64,000 bases of DNA. It comes from an uncultured Clostridium sp. Lineage in GTDB: Bacteria; Bacillota; Clostridia; TANB77; CAG-508. The DNA lies in NCBI GenBank assembly GCA_948465565.1, contig CAOJXR010000001.1, forward strand, positions 558,001 to 622,000. The letters run 5' to 3'. Shown in pieces: positions 27,480-36,951 of the stretch. The notes under the pieces were generated by a model that was given only the letters and a program-made list of their open reading frames with translations, was not told where the DNA came from and made no database searches. The position numbers and the translations under genes were made by a program. The stretch's first letter is position 1, and every line of letters starts with the position of its first letter.

Positions 27480-28268
27480 CTACACATAATAAATAAATTT
27501 ATCTTGTTTCTTTCTAAATATCCATATACCAAATATTAGCACTGCAAGTGCAGAAACTAAACAAACAGCCCATGTAAAAGGAGCAGGAATCTCATGATAT
27601 AAAATTATTCTTCTAGCAAAATTTATGTAATGATACATAGGATTAAACTTCAATAAAATTTGTAACTGTGGTGCAATTGCTGAAATATCATACATAATAG
27701 GAGTCAAATAAGTCCACATCATTGTAACAATACCATATATATAAAACATATCTCTTAAAAACACTGATATAGTAGCCAAAATCAGTCCCATACCAAATGT
27801 AAACATAAATAGGCAAACAACTGCATATGGCAAAAATATATGATAAATATTAAGCCCTGTTCCAGTAAATATTATAACTAAATACAAAGGTATTAAAGTT
27901 AATAAGAAATTAATTCCCACAAACAAACACTTTGAAAGTGGAAAAATATATTTTGGAATATATATTTTATTAATCAATGAGAAATTAGCTACAACTGAAC
28001 TCATCGCTAAATTAGACGCCTCTGTAAAATAGTTAAACATTACAAGTCCAGTCATCAAATAAGCTAAATAACTAACACCTGGTGATGTAAATCTAAAGAC
28101 ATTTGAAAACACTATAGCCATTACACTCATTGTCAATAATGGATATAATAAGCTCCATAGCACACCCAAAACAGACCTTTTATATTTAACTTTAAAATCT
28201 CTACTAACTAATTGTGAAAGTAAAAAAGAATATTTTTTAAAATTTGTTACAATATTTTTAAAAAACAT
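27480..28268 (-). CDS. Polysaccharide/teichoic acid ABC exporter, permease (TagG/Wzm type)
   Basis: Six-helix ABC-2 permease of 262 aa, start ATG 28268 with GGAGG upstream. The N-terminal block SQLVSRDFKVKYKRSVLGVL and the SLLYPLL segment are typical of TagG/Wzm proteins. It forms the channel for the TagH-like ATPase. Its presence with UDP-GlcNAc 2-epimerase and a TagA-like domain points to a wall teichoic acid-like polymer. Confidence 0.9.
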   Translation of the reverse strand: MFFKNIVTNFKKYSFLLSQLVSRDFKVKYKRSVLGVLWSLLYPLLTMSVMAIVFSNVFRFTSPGVSYLAYLMTGLVMFNYFTEASNLAMSSVVANFSLINKIYIPKYIFPLSKCLFVGINFLLTLIPLYLVIIFTGTGLNIYHIFLPYAVVCLFMFTFGMGLILATISVFLRDMFYIYGIVTMMWTYLTPIMYDISAIAPQLQILLKFNPMYHYINFARRIILYHEIPAPFTWAVCLVSALAVLIFGIWIFRKKQDKFIYYV

Positions 28269-28322
28269 ATAATTCCTCCATTTCCGCAAATTATATAACA
28301 ATATATTACTAAATTCAACATT

Positions 28323-29432
28323 TTACACAATTTTATAATATTTTCCAATTATTGCATCAGCTATTCTTTTACTTGCTTTTCCATCACCATAAGGGTTTGA
28401 AGCCTTGCTCATTCTGTTATATTCTTCTTTGTTTTCTAATAATTCTTTTGTCAATTTATATATTGTCTCCTCATCAGTACCAGCAAGTTTCAAAGTACCT
28501 GCATCAATTCCCTCTGGTCTTTCAGTCGTATCTCTCAAAACTAAAACTGGTTTTCCTAAAGAAGGAGCCTCTTCTTGAATTCCACCACTATCAGTTAAAA
28601 TCAAATAAGACTTAGCAATAAAATTATGAAAATCAATTACTTCCAACGGGTCAATTAACTTAACTCTATCATTAGCACCAAAAACATCATTGGCAACTTC
28701 CCTAACTTTAGGATTTAAATGAACTGGATACACAACTTTCACATCTTGGAATTCTTCAGTAATTCTCTTTATAGCCTTAAACATTCCTCTCATAGGCTCC
28801 CCAAGATTCTCTCTTCTGTGAGCTGTAAGTAAAATCATTCTATCATTTCCAATCCAATCAAATATTGGGTTAGTATAGTCCTCTTTTACTGTTGTTGCCA
28901 ACGCATCTATCGCAGTATTTCCAGTAACATATATTTTAGATATATCCTTATTTTCGTTAACTAAACTATTCTTACTTTTCTCTGTTGGAGCAAAATGCAT
29001 ATCAGCCATAACACCAACCATCTGTCTATTCATTTCTTCAGGATATGGTGAATATTTATTCCATGTACGAAGACCAGCCTCAACATGTCCGATGTCAACT
29101 TGATTATAAAACGCAGCAAGAGCACCTGCAAAAGTAGTAGTAGTATCTCCATGAACTAATACTATATCAGGTTTCACTTCTTTTATAACTCCATCTAATC
29201 CAGACAAAACTCTACTTGTTATATCACCCAAAGTTTGACCTTGTTTCATAATATCTAAATCATAATCTGGTTTAATATCAAAAACCTCTAAAACTTGGTC
29301 AAGCATTTGTCTATGTTGTGCTGTAACACACACAATACATTCAATCTCTTTCCTTGATTTTAATTCCTTAACAAGCGGAGCCATTTTTATAGCTTCTGGT
29401 CTTGTTCCAAATACAGTCATAACTTTAATCAT
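28323..29432 (-). CDS. mnaA: UDP-N-acetylglucosamine 2-epimerase (non-hydrolysing)
   Basis: Makes UDP-ManNAc from UDP-GlcNAc. The 369-aa GT-B fold protein shows GTRPEAIKM near the start, HGDTTTTFAGALAAFY, VEAGLRTWNKYSPYPEE, TAHRREN and the SGGIQEEAPSLGKPVLV signature. ATG 29432 is chosen to give the standard N-terminus. The product is the donor for a TagA-type enzyme, and a TagA-like domain is encoded just upstream; that pairing supports the pathway assignment. Confidence 0.93.
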   Translation of the reverse strand: MIKVMTVFGTRPEAIKMAPLVKELKSRKEIECIVCVTAQHRQMLDQVLEVFDIKPDYDLDIMKQGQTLGDITSRVLSGLDGVIKEVKPDIVLVHGDTTTTFAGALAAFYNQVDIGHVEAGLRTWNKYSPYPEEMNRQMVGVMADMHFAPTEKSKNSLVNENKDISKIYVTGNTAIDALATTVKEDYTNPIFDWIGNDRMILLTAHRRENLGEPMRGMFKAIKRITEEFQDVKVVYPVHLNPKVREVANDVFGANDRVKLIDPLEVIDFHNFIAKSYLILTDSGGIQEEAPSLGKPVLVLRDTTERPEGIDAGTLKLAGTDEETIYKLTKELLENKEEYNRMSKASNPYGDGKASKRIADAIIGKYYKIV

Positions 29433-29451
29433 TTCATTACCCCATTCCTTA

Positions 29452-31728
29452 TTATTTCTCATCATATATCTTTATCAAATATCTAATATTGCTCTCAAAA
29501 AATCTTTTCAACCTTTTAGGTTCAGTTGTTATTCTATATAACCATTCCAAATGAAATTTTATAAAAAACTTAGGAGCTCTTTTTTTCATTCCACTTAGAA
29601 CATCAAAGCTTCCTCCAACTCCAATAAAAATCCCTTTATCAAAATCATCAAAGTTTCTTTCTATAAGTAATTCTTGTTCTGGAATCCCCAAAGCCACTAA
29701 AACCAAATCAGGTTTCAATTTCTTTATTCTTTCAAAAACAGCTTGTCTATCTTCAACATAACCATTTTCTCTTCCAGCAACACTTATTTTAGGATATTTT
29801 TCTTTAATACCCTCCTCTAATTTAGAAACAACTTCTTCCTTAGCACCAAACAAATACACACTTTTCTCACTTTTGTTAGCTTCAACAAAAAGTTCCTGTA
29901 CAAGCTCAACACCTGTAATTGTCTCTCTTTGAGGATATCCAAGCACTTTAGCACCTTTTATTATTCCAATTCCATCAGGAACAATAGTAACACTGTCACT
30001 TAACAAACATTCCTCAAAACCTTTATTCTTGTTTGCAATCATAAACGTCTCTGGATTAGCTGTAATAACAAACTTTTTCTCATTATTATTTAAGCTATAT
30101 TTTATTTCATTATAAAATTTTTCTTTATTATGTGGATATAGCTTCTCAAAATAAGGTCTCAATTCAAATTTATTGTAAATTTTTTCCGGGTCACTTCCAA
30201 TGCACATATTATACACAATTCCTGTAACCATTGCAAGAAATATAAATGGAAAAACTTCATTTAATATATGACCTGACGCATACGCAGCAAATAGTCCAAT
30301 CACTAATGATATCAAATAGATAACTTTACTCAAATATAAATTATCTTTAAAATTCTTAAAAAACTTAAAAATACCAAGCAATAATATAAATATATATGGT
30401 CCAATAAATAATATCTCACCAACAATTCCGATTCCATCTATTTGAGTCTCAAAATCTCTTTCAGGCCATACAAAAGCACTAGATCTTGTAAAAGAAATAC
30501 CCCAAATATAATTTGAAATTCTATTATCTCTCTCAAGAATTCTTCTAATCATAAGAGTTCTAATATTTCTATTACCAACTCTTTCCTTATATGGAACATT
30601 AATTATTATATTATACCAAAAATCAGCATCTTCAGTATATGGGTATGCCTCAATAATATGATAAGCACTAATGGAAGCAAGTGGCCAATTAGCCTCTATA
30701 ACTTTAATTTTTTCATCAACGTTCTCATTCATTTCAATAGTATTTTTCGTTTCAGATGTAGATGATTTTGTCAAATTAACATCATCCATTAAGCCACCAG
30801 ACTCAATCCTCGTCTTAAAAGGAGAATACTGAAAAACAATACCATAAATAATAAGAGTAACCATAAAACAATAAATATTTTTCTTCTTTAAAAACTCAAA
30901 TGAAACTTCCTTATGAATAATCTTTTCCAAGAAATATATAGCACTAACAACTACTACAACAGCAATTCCGCCAATAGTGCCAACTCTAGTAGTCAAATTA
31001 AGCATTACAAGTAAATGCAATAATAAAATAATCCAATTACGAATTTTATTCTCTTTCCAAGCAATATATGCAATTATAGGAACAAGAATAATCATAACAC
31101 CAGTAAGCTGATTTGAAGCTTGGAAAAATCCCCTACTTGTAAGCTGAACCCATGTATATTGAGACTTATCCTCTTTAAACCATGAAATTGCATTGTCAGA
31201 AATAACAACATCATCTAAACAATAAGAAATAAACCCGACTTTCAAAAAGTTAGTTACAATAACAACTAATGAAATAATCAAAGATACTGTTAAAACCATC
31301 TTTTTTATATCTTTATAATTTGGTTTTATACAATAAATAATATAAATTAAAGCAGGTGGTATACACATTCTAGCAATATACAAAAGTTCACCCAACAAAC
31401 TATATTCAGCCTGTGCCAAAGGAACTGAAAAACCTACAGCATTTATGTGGTGAAAAACTGTATAAATACAAACAAGCACGCCATACCCAATAAACAATTT
31501 TGTAGCCTTATTCTTTCTAGTGTAAATCATTGTAAAAAGAACCATAATCCCAACAATAAAAAATCTAAAAATCGTAGCAATTGATACACCCATTAATTGT
31601 ATTTTTCCATCAAACAAACACATATATATATCTAAAATTGGTTGCAAAATAATAAATAAAATAAATATTTTTTTAGTAATTGACTTCAAGTCAAATTTGT
31701 TTTCAATCTTCTGAAAAATCTTTTCCAT
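29452..31728 (-). CDS. Fusion: O-antigen ligase/polymerase-like membrane domain plus WecG/TagA/CpsF glycosyltransferase
   Basis: A 758-aa two-part protein. The N-terminal about 510 residues hold 10-12 membrane helices and a large outside loop (about 300-420), like Wzy polymerases or WaaL ligases. The C-terminal about 240 residues form a GT26 domain: ITANPETFMIA, DGIGIIKGAK, VYLFGAKEEV, LVLVALGIPEQE and the GGSFDVLSGMKKRAPKFF block. TagA/WecG enzymes add ManNAc (or ManNAcA) to lipid-linked GlcNAc, matching the UDP-ManNAc made by the downstream epimerase. ATG 31728 follows GGAGG. There is no sign of frameshift or assembly junction at the domain border. Confidence 0.85.
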   Translation of the reverse strand: MEKIFQKIENKFDLKSITKKIFILFIILQPILDIYMCLFDGKIQLMGVSIATIFRFFIVGIMVLFTMIYTRKNKATKLFIGYGVLVCIYTVFHHINAVGFSVPLAQAEYSLLGELLYIARMCIPPALIYIIYCIKPNYKDIKKMVLTVSLIISLVVIVTNFLKVGFISYCLDDVVISDNAISWFKEDKSQYTWVQLTSRGFFQASNQLTGVMIILVPIIAYIAWKENKIRNWIILLLHLLVMLNLTTRVGTIGGIAVVVVVSAIYFLEKIIHKEVSFEFLKKKNIYCFMVTLIIYGIVFQYSPFKTRIESGGLMDDVNLTKSSTSETKNTIEMNENVDEKIKVIEANWPLASISAYHIIEAYPYTEDADFWYNIIINVPYKERVGNRNIRTLMIRRILERDNRISNYIWGISFTRSSAFVWPERDFETQIDGIGIVGEILFIGPYIFILLLGIFKFFKNFKDNLYLSKVIYLISLVIGLFAAYASGHILNEVFPFIFLAMVTGIVYNMCIGSDPEKIYNKFELRPYFEKLYPHNKEKFYNEIKYSLNNNEKKFVITANPETFMIANKNKGFEECLLSDSVTIVPDGIGIIKGAKVLGYPQRETITGVELVQELFVEANKSEKSVYLFGAKEEVVSKLEEGIKEKYPKISVAGRENGYVEDRQAVFERIKKLKPDLVLVALGIPEQELLIERNFDDFDKGIFIGVGGSFDVLSGMKKRAPKFFIKFHLEWLYRITTEPKRLKRFFESNIRYLIKIYDEK

Positions 31729-31774
31729 CATTTCCTCCAAAATTCTCTATTCTTATTTCCCCACATTTTCAAAA

Positions 31775-32719
31775 TTATTTCTTTAGTAATTTTCTTAACC
31801 AAACTATCTTTTTCAAATAAATCAGTTCACATACAATCTTATATTTCAAACTTTCTCTTTTGTAATATTTATTTTTCCTCCACTTTGGAAATCTCTCTCT
31901 AACAATATCAGCAATTTTCAAAATATTGCTATCTTCATCTTTATAATCTAAAAATCTCAATGAAGCATCATGCAATAAATGTCTTATATAAATATACTCT
32001 AATTCATCATTAAAGCAAGTATCATTCATATTTTTATCAATATAATCAAAAACTGTAAAAATATCAGTCAATCTTTTAGAATTTTTAACTTGTTTCATCG
32101 TAGAACCACTACGAATTCTATATTTATATAAATCTTTATGTACATAAGAAATTTTATTAGTTTTAGACGCCACCCAAGGATACACAGCCAAATCTTCATA
32201 AAAAACACCGTTTGGAAATACAAATTCTATATTCTTCAAAAATTCACGTCTAAACATTTTATCGCAAAATCCAGGCATTGCAATCATATACGCCTTTTGA
32301 ATATCCGAAATATTTGTATCAATTTCAGTTGTAACTACGCTTGTCCCATCCTCATACACTTCCTCAATATCACAAATCACTATATCAGAGTTTCTCTCTG
32401 TAGCCATATTATACATAGTCTCTAAAGCATTTTCATCAAGCCAATCATCACCATCTAAGAAAACTACATACTCTCCAGTAGCATGTAACAAACCAAAATT
32501 TCTAGCATCACTTTGCCCACCATTTTCTTTAATATATGATTTAACAAATCCATATTTAGATACATACTCATCAACAATTTCCTGTGACGAATCTGGTGAA
32601 CCATCATTTATCGCCAATACTTCAATATCCTTAAGTGTCTGAGCAACAGCAGAATTCAAACATTTTCTAAGCCATTTCTCAACATTATAGATTGGAATAA
32701 TTACAGTAACTTTAGGCAT
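31775..32719 (-). CDS. Glycosyltransferase, family 2
   Basis: GT-A enzyme of 314 aa, ATG 32719 after GGAGGAG. Motifs: VIIPIYNVEKWLRKCLNS, ENGGQSDARNFGL and the DxD in FLDGDDW. The C-terminal portion is basic and lysine-rich and ends KKIVWLRKLLKK. One of three closely similar GT2 genes in this stretch (with 32735-33718 and 34918-35856), likely from duplication. Confidence 0.87.
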   Translation of the reverse strand: MPKVTVIIPIYNVEKWLRKCLNSAVAQTLKDIEVLAINDGSPDSSQEIVDEYVSKYGFVKSYIKENGGQSDARNFGLLHATGEYVVFLDGDDWLDENALETMYNMATERNSDIVICDIEEVYEDGTSVVTTEIDTNISDIQKAYMIAMPGFCDKMFRREFLKNIEFVFPNGVFYEDLAVYPWVASKTNKISYVHKDLYKYRIRSGSTMKQVKNSKRLTDIFTVFDYIDKNMNDTCFNDELEYIYIRHLLHDASLRFLDYKDEDSNILKIADIVRERFPKWRKNKYYKRESLKYKIVCELIYLKKIVWLRKLLKK

Positions 32720-32734
32720 TTTCTCCTCCAACAT

Positions 32735-33718
32735 CTAATTCATTCTATTTTTCTCAATACCATAAATAATATTAGCAAAAAATCTATTAAAATTCTTCAA
32801 GTAAAAGTTTTTAATTGATTTATTAGTCAAGAATTTATTTTTTTTATACTTCGGATACATTTCATTAACATGTTTAATCGCAAAATTAACACCATCCCTA
32901 AATCTTCTCTTATCCTTTGATTTCGCCAATCTCTTTATAAAAGTAGCATACATATAACGAATATAAACAAACTCCAAAATATCATCATAATCATGCTTTA
33001 ATCCTTGTTTATCATAATATTGTATAAGTTCATTTAATACTTTGGTAACATCATATAATTTATCATTATATGTATAAGTAATTGAATTTTGTCTTTGCAC
33101 ATAATTATATAATTTCTTATTTACAACACCCACACTATTTATATATGGAAATAACTTATATATAAATAATACATCCTCATACCAAAGGTCTTTCACAAAA
33201 AACTTATCTTCTGTAATTAATTCTTTTTTATAAATTTTGTTCCAAACAACCGCATATGAAGACAATATAATCTCTTTTCTATCTTGCAATCCCATTGACT
33301 TCTTATCATCAGTCATACCAGATTTAATCTCTAAAGACTTATTTGGATACCTACAACTAACATCACACATCACTATATCATAAGGATATTCCAATACTTT
33401 TTTATACATCTGCTCAAACATATCAGGCTCAACATAATCATCTCCATCAACAAATGTAATATAATCGCCAGTCGCATTTTTAATTCCATAATTACGAGCA
33501 TCACTCTGCCCACCATTTTCCTTATTAAATAACACAATATTTTTATCTGAATATTTTTCTATCTTTTTCTTTATTACATCCTCTGTTCTATCTGTTGAAC
33601 CATCATTTATTATAATAATTTCTAAATCATCTAATGTTTGATTTGCCAATGTATCTATACACTTACCAATATATAATTCAATATTATATGCAGGAACAAT
33701 AACACTTATTTTAGGCAT
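32735..33718 (-). CDS. Glycosyltransferase, family 2
   Basis: GT-A enzyme of 327 aa with VIVPAYNIELYIGKC, ENGGQSDARNYG and TFVDGDDYV. Two adjacent ATG codons (33721 and 33718) follow GGAGG; the second gives better spacing. It is separated by 15 bases from the next GT2 gene. Specific sugar and linkage unknown. Confidence 0.87.
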   Translation of the reverse strand: MPKISVIVPAYNIELYIGKCIDTLANQTLDDLEIIIINDGSTDRTEDVIKKKIEKYSDKNIVLFNKENGGQSDARNYGIKNATGDYITFVDGDDYVEPDMFEQMYKKVLEYPYDIVMCDVSCRYPNKSLEIKSGMTDDKKSMGLQDRKEIILSSYAVVWNKIYKKELITEDKFFVKDLWYEDVLFIYKLFPYINSVGVVNKKLYNYVQRQNSITYTYNDKLYDVTKVLNELIQYYDKQGLKHDYDDILEFVYIRYMYATFIKRLAKSKDKRRFRDGVNFAIKHVNEMYPKYKKNKFLTNKSIKNFYLKNFNRFFANIIYGIEKNRMN

Positions 33719-33727
33719 CATTTCCTC

Positions 33728-34906
33728 CTATTTCAAATTCAATAAATTATAAATATTTCTCATAATCTCATCATTTTTGTCATACTTATATTCTTTCAAA
33801 TTTTTCTTATATTTATCATTTTCTTCTCCCCAAGACAACAATAAATTCTTCAATCCATTATATATCCCATCTTCTGTATTATCAACCACTAATCCATATT
33901 TTCCATAATTTAAAGTCTTATCAGCATTTGCGAACCTAGTTGCAAAACAAGGCACACCAAGCAAATTTGCCTCTATCAGCACAATTCCCTGCCCCTCATA
34001 AAAAGATGGCAATACAAGCATATCACTTTGTGCAATATATGGATACGGATTTTCCTTATATCCATACATTTTAACGCAATCCCCTAAATCATTATCTTTT
34101 ATAAGTTTCTCCACAACCGGAAATTCATCACCATCACCAATTATATGAACTAAAGCATTTTCAAACAAGCCTTCTCTTTTTATTTTCACAATTTGATCTA
34201 AAAAACGTGGATATGCCTTAGCCGGAGCAACTCTACCAACACAAATCAAATTTATTTTATCCTTTGGAAAATCTACAATTTCATCTTTAGATTTTTCAAA
34301 AATCATATCAATATCCATCAAATTCTCAATTAATTCTGTCTTATTCTCCAAATGATAAATATCATTAAATGTTTTCGAAACATCCTCTGTAATAGCCACA
34401 ACTCTGTCAATTTTCTCATATACATTTATAAACAAACTTCTATATTTCTCTGTATTATCACACACATCATAAGAAGTATGCAACCAACTTATTTTTTTAT
34501 CACTATCACCACAAGCAGTAAACAGCGCACAAAATCCATCTTTAAAAGCAATTTCCACATCATAATGTTTTTTCAAAATTTTCTTACGTTCCTTAGCAAT
34601 CCTATTTTTAATCCATCCTGTTTTTAATCCCAAAACAATCTGAACCTTATGCAAAATTATCGAAATATTTTTAGAAGCAATAGCAGCAGAAATAGTATAA
34701 TCAATAGCTCCAAAAAACTCTGTTCCAGAAATAATATTCACATTCTTTGGAATATTCTCTTTACTAATTCCATTTCCCCTATTATGCAATATTAAAACAT
34801 CAACATCATAATCAGAATAATCCAATCTTCTCAGAATATTAACCAAAACAGTACTTATACCACCATACATTTGCTCATCAACAACAAAAAGTACATTTTT
34901 CTTCAA
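33728..34906 (-). CDS. Glycosyltransferase, GT4-like
   Basis: Retaining GT-B enzyme of 392 aa. N-terminal FVVDEQMYGGISTVLVNIL is the acceptor-domain start, CVGRVAPAKAYPRFL opens the donor domain, and the E-x7-E type signature appears in LPSFYEGQGIVLIEANL. TTG 34906 is favoured over TTG 34912 by its 6-base distance to AAGGAG. Part of the operon, 11 bases after the next gene upstream. Confidence 0.85.
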   Translation of the reverse strand: MKKNVLFVVDEQMYGGISTVLVNILRRLDYSDYDVDVLILHNRGNGISKENIPKNVNIISGTEFFGAIDYTISAAIASKNISIILHKVQIVLGLKTGWIKNRIAKERKKILKKHYDVEIAFKDGFCALFTACGDSDKKISWLHTSYDVCDNTEKYRSLFINVYEKIDRVVAITEDVSKTFNDIYHLENKTELIENLMDIDMIFEKSKDEIVDFPKDKINLICVGRVAPAKAYPRFLDQIVKIKREGLFENALVHIIGDGDEFPVVEKLIKDNDLGDCVKMYGYKENPYPYIAQSDMLVLPSFYEGQGIVLIEANLLGVPCFATRFANADKTLNYGKYGLVVDNTEDGIYNGLKNLLLSWGEENDKYKKNLKEYKYDKNDEIMRNIYNLLNLK

Positions 34907-34917
34907 AACCAATCTCC

Positions 34918-35856
34918 TTATAACAAACTAAACTTTATCTTCATAATTAATTTTCTAATGTTCCTCTTAAATGTATCATCTATAACCCAGTCAAATATTC
35001 TCCTGCTTTTTATCTTACTTTTATAATCTCTGACAAACCTCTTTTCAACTCCCTCAGCCCTCAAAATCATTGCATTAGCTATATACGCTTTTAGTAGTTT
35101 TTCAGCATACTTATTTTCAAAATCTTTACTCTCAATCTCATTTTTCAATATATCAAATTCAGCAATTAAATCATTATTTCTCTTCTGCTCCATCTCCAAA
35201 GACTTACTCGTCATAATACTTCCGCTTCTTTTCACATAATAATAACCTGCAAAATCAGCACAAGTAACTTTTTTAGCCTTCAAAATAACAATAGGAGTAA
35301 GTCCAAAATCCTCATGAAGCAATCCCTTAGCATATTGAAATTCCTGCTCTCTCCAATATTTCCTAGAATAAGCAAAAGTCCAAACTGGGTCAAACATTAT
35401 TTTAGCATTAACGAGCTCAATAATAGCATCCTCACCAGACAAATTCTCAAAATGCGGCAATACCATATTTTCTATCAATTCACCATGTTCATTAACCTTT
35501 TTGGCATTAAATCCAATCACATCAACATCATTATTCAAATCTATAACATTACTTAATCTATCCAAATGCTCCTTATCAATATAATCATCTGAATCAATAA
35601 ATACCAAATAATCTCCACTAGCCTTAGTAATACCAAAATTTCTAGCATCACTAACTCCGCCATATTCTTTAGTATACGCTTTTATAAAATCATATTTCTT
35701 AACATATTCATCAATTATCTCCTGACTTTTGTCAGTAGAAGAATCATTTACAATAATCAATTCAAAATCTTTATATGTTTGATTTACAACGCTTTCCAAA
35801 CATTTTCGCAAATATTTTTCCACATTATAAACAGGTATAACTATACTAAATCTCAT
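34918..35856 (-). CDS. Glycosyltransferase, family 2
   Basis: GT-A enzyme of 312 aa: FSIVIPVYNVEKYLRKCLES, EYGGVSDARNFGI and the DxD in FIDSDDYID (about residues 90-98). The C-terminal half is variable, ending in a basic stretch. Similar to the two other GT2 genes of the cluster in the donor domain. Confidence 0.87.
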   Translation of the reverse strand: MRFSIVIPVYNVEKYLRKCLESVVNQTYKDFELIIVNDSSTDKSQEIIDEYVKKYDFIKAYTKEYGGVSDARNFGITKASGDYLVFIDSDDYIDKEHLDRLSNVIDLNNDVDVIGFNAKKVNEHGELIENMVLPHFENLSGEDAIIELVNAKIMFDPVWTFAYSRKYWREQEFQYAKGLLHEDFGLTPIVILKAKKVTCADFAGYYYVKRSGSIMTSKSLEMEQKRNNDLIAEFDILKNEIESKDFENKYAEKLLKAYIANAMILRAEGVEKRFVRDYKSKIKSRRIFDWVIDDTFKRNIRKLIMKIKFSLL

Positions 35857-35864
35857 ATTTTCTC

Positions 35865-36950
35865 CTAATCTTCTATAATCTTTTTAAACTTCGAAATTAT
35901 CTCTGCATTAATTTCTTCTATAGGATATTTTTCTTCAATAACAAACTTCTCACTAAGCATTTTCTTCATACCATCATAAACACCATCAACATCTTTACTC
36001 ACAACATATCCATATTTATTATTTATCATATCTGCCATTCCAGCAACATCTGTTGTAATAACTGGTGTATCCAAAATTAAAGACTCAATATTAGACAATC
36101 CATATCCTTCATTATTAGAACACAAAATATGCGCATCAGCTATTTTGTAATATGGATAAGGATTTGTTTTAACCCCTTTAAATTCTATAACATCCTCTAA
36201 ATGTTCTTTCTCTACAAGTTCCTTATATTTCTCAGTATCCTTTCCATTTCCAACTAGCCAAACACAAAATTTATACCCTTCATCTTTCAATCTCTTTGAT
36301 GCATGTAAAATTCTAGAAATCGATTTCTCCTCTTCACTATGTCTTGAAATATTAACAAAAAGAAATCTATTATCTCTTTCATCATAAATTTCCTCATCTG
36401 CAAGTTCACATATCTCTTTATTATCAATATAATTTTCACAAACAACCATATTATCTTCTAATTCTGGATATGCCTGTTTCATTGCATTCTTCGCATCTTC
36501 AGACACAAATACTATTTTCTTAAATCTACCTATTTTCTGAGTATCCATAAACTCCCTAAGCCTTTGTATGTCACCATTATACTTACTCAAAAAATTCTCA
36601 TGAATCCATAACGCAGAATTCTCACAAACATTAACTATAACATCAGCACAATTATAATTCCAAGATGTAAAGCACCCTGCAAAATCATACTTACCTTTTA
36701 AAACTTTTTTAAAATAAATAAGTTTTAACTTATTTCTAATTCTCAAAAAAATATTCTTAGCTTCCTTATACTTAAAATCAATTACACGAACTTCCTTAGG
36801 CAATTTCTCTAAAAAAACTCCCTTTTTTTCTTGAATTAAAACATCAACATCATATTGTGAAAAATCAAAAGTTTTAATTAAATTTATAAACGCCTTTTCA
36901 GTTCCACCTAAATCTAAATTATAAATAGTAAACAATAACTTTTTTTTCAC
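35865..36950 (-). CDS. Glycosyltransferase, GT4-like
   Basis: GT-B enzyme of 361 aa. The N-terminus FTIYNLDLGGTEKAFINLI resembles GT4 enzymes of capsule clusters; FVNISRHSEEEKSISRIL begins the donor domain; ILCSNNEGYGLSNIESLILDTPVI is the nucleotide-sugar signature region. The gene begins 1 base after the flippase gene stop, so coupling with it is likely. Confidence 0.85.
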   Translation of the reverse strand: MKKKLLFTIYNLDLGGTEKAFINLIKTFDFSQYDVDVLIQEKKGVFLEKLPKEVRVIDFKYKEAKNIFLRIRNKLKLIYFKKVLKGKYDFAGCFTSWNYNCADVIVNVCENSALWIHENFLSKYNGDIQRLREFMDTQKIGRFKKIVFVSEDAKNAMKQAYPELEDNMVVCENYIDNKEICELADEEIYDERDNRFLFVNISRHSEEEKSISRILHASKRLKDEGYKFCVWLVGNGKDTEKYKELVEKEHLEDVIEFKGVKTNPYPYYKIADAHILCSNNEGYGLSNIESLILDTPVITTDVAGMADMINNKYGYVVSKDVDGVYDGMKKMLSEKFVIEEKYPIEEINAEIISKFKKIIED

Positions 36951-36951
36951 A

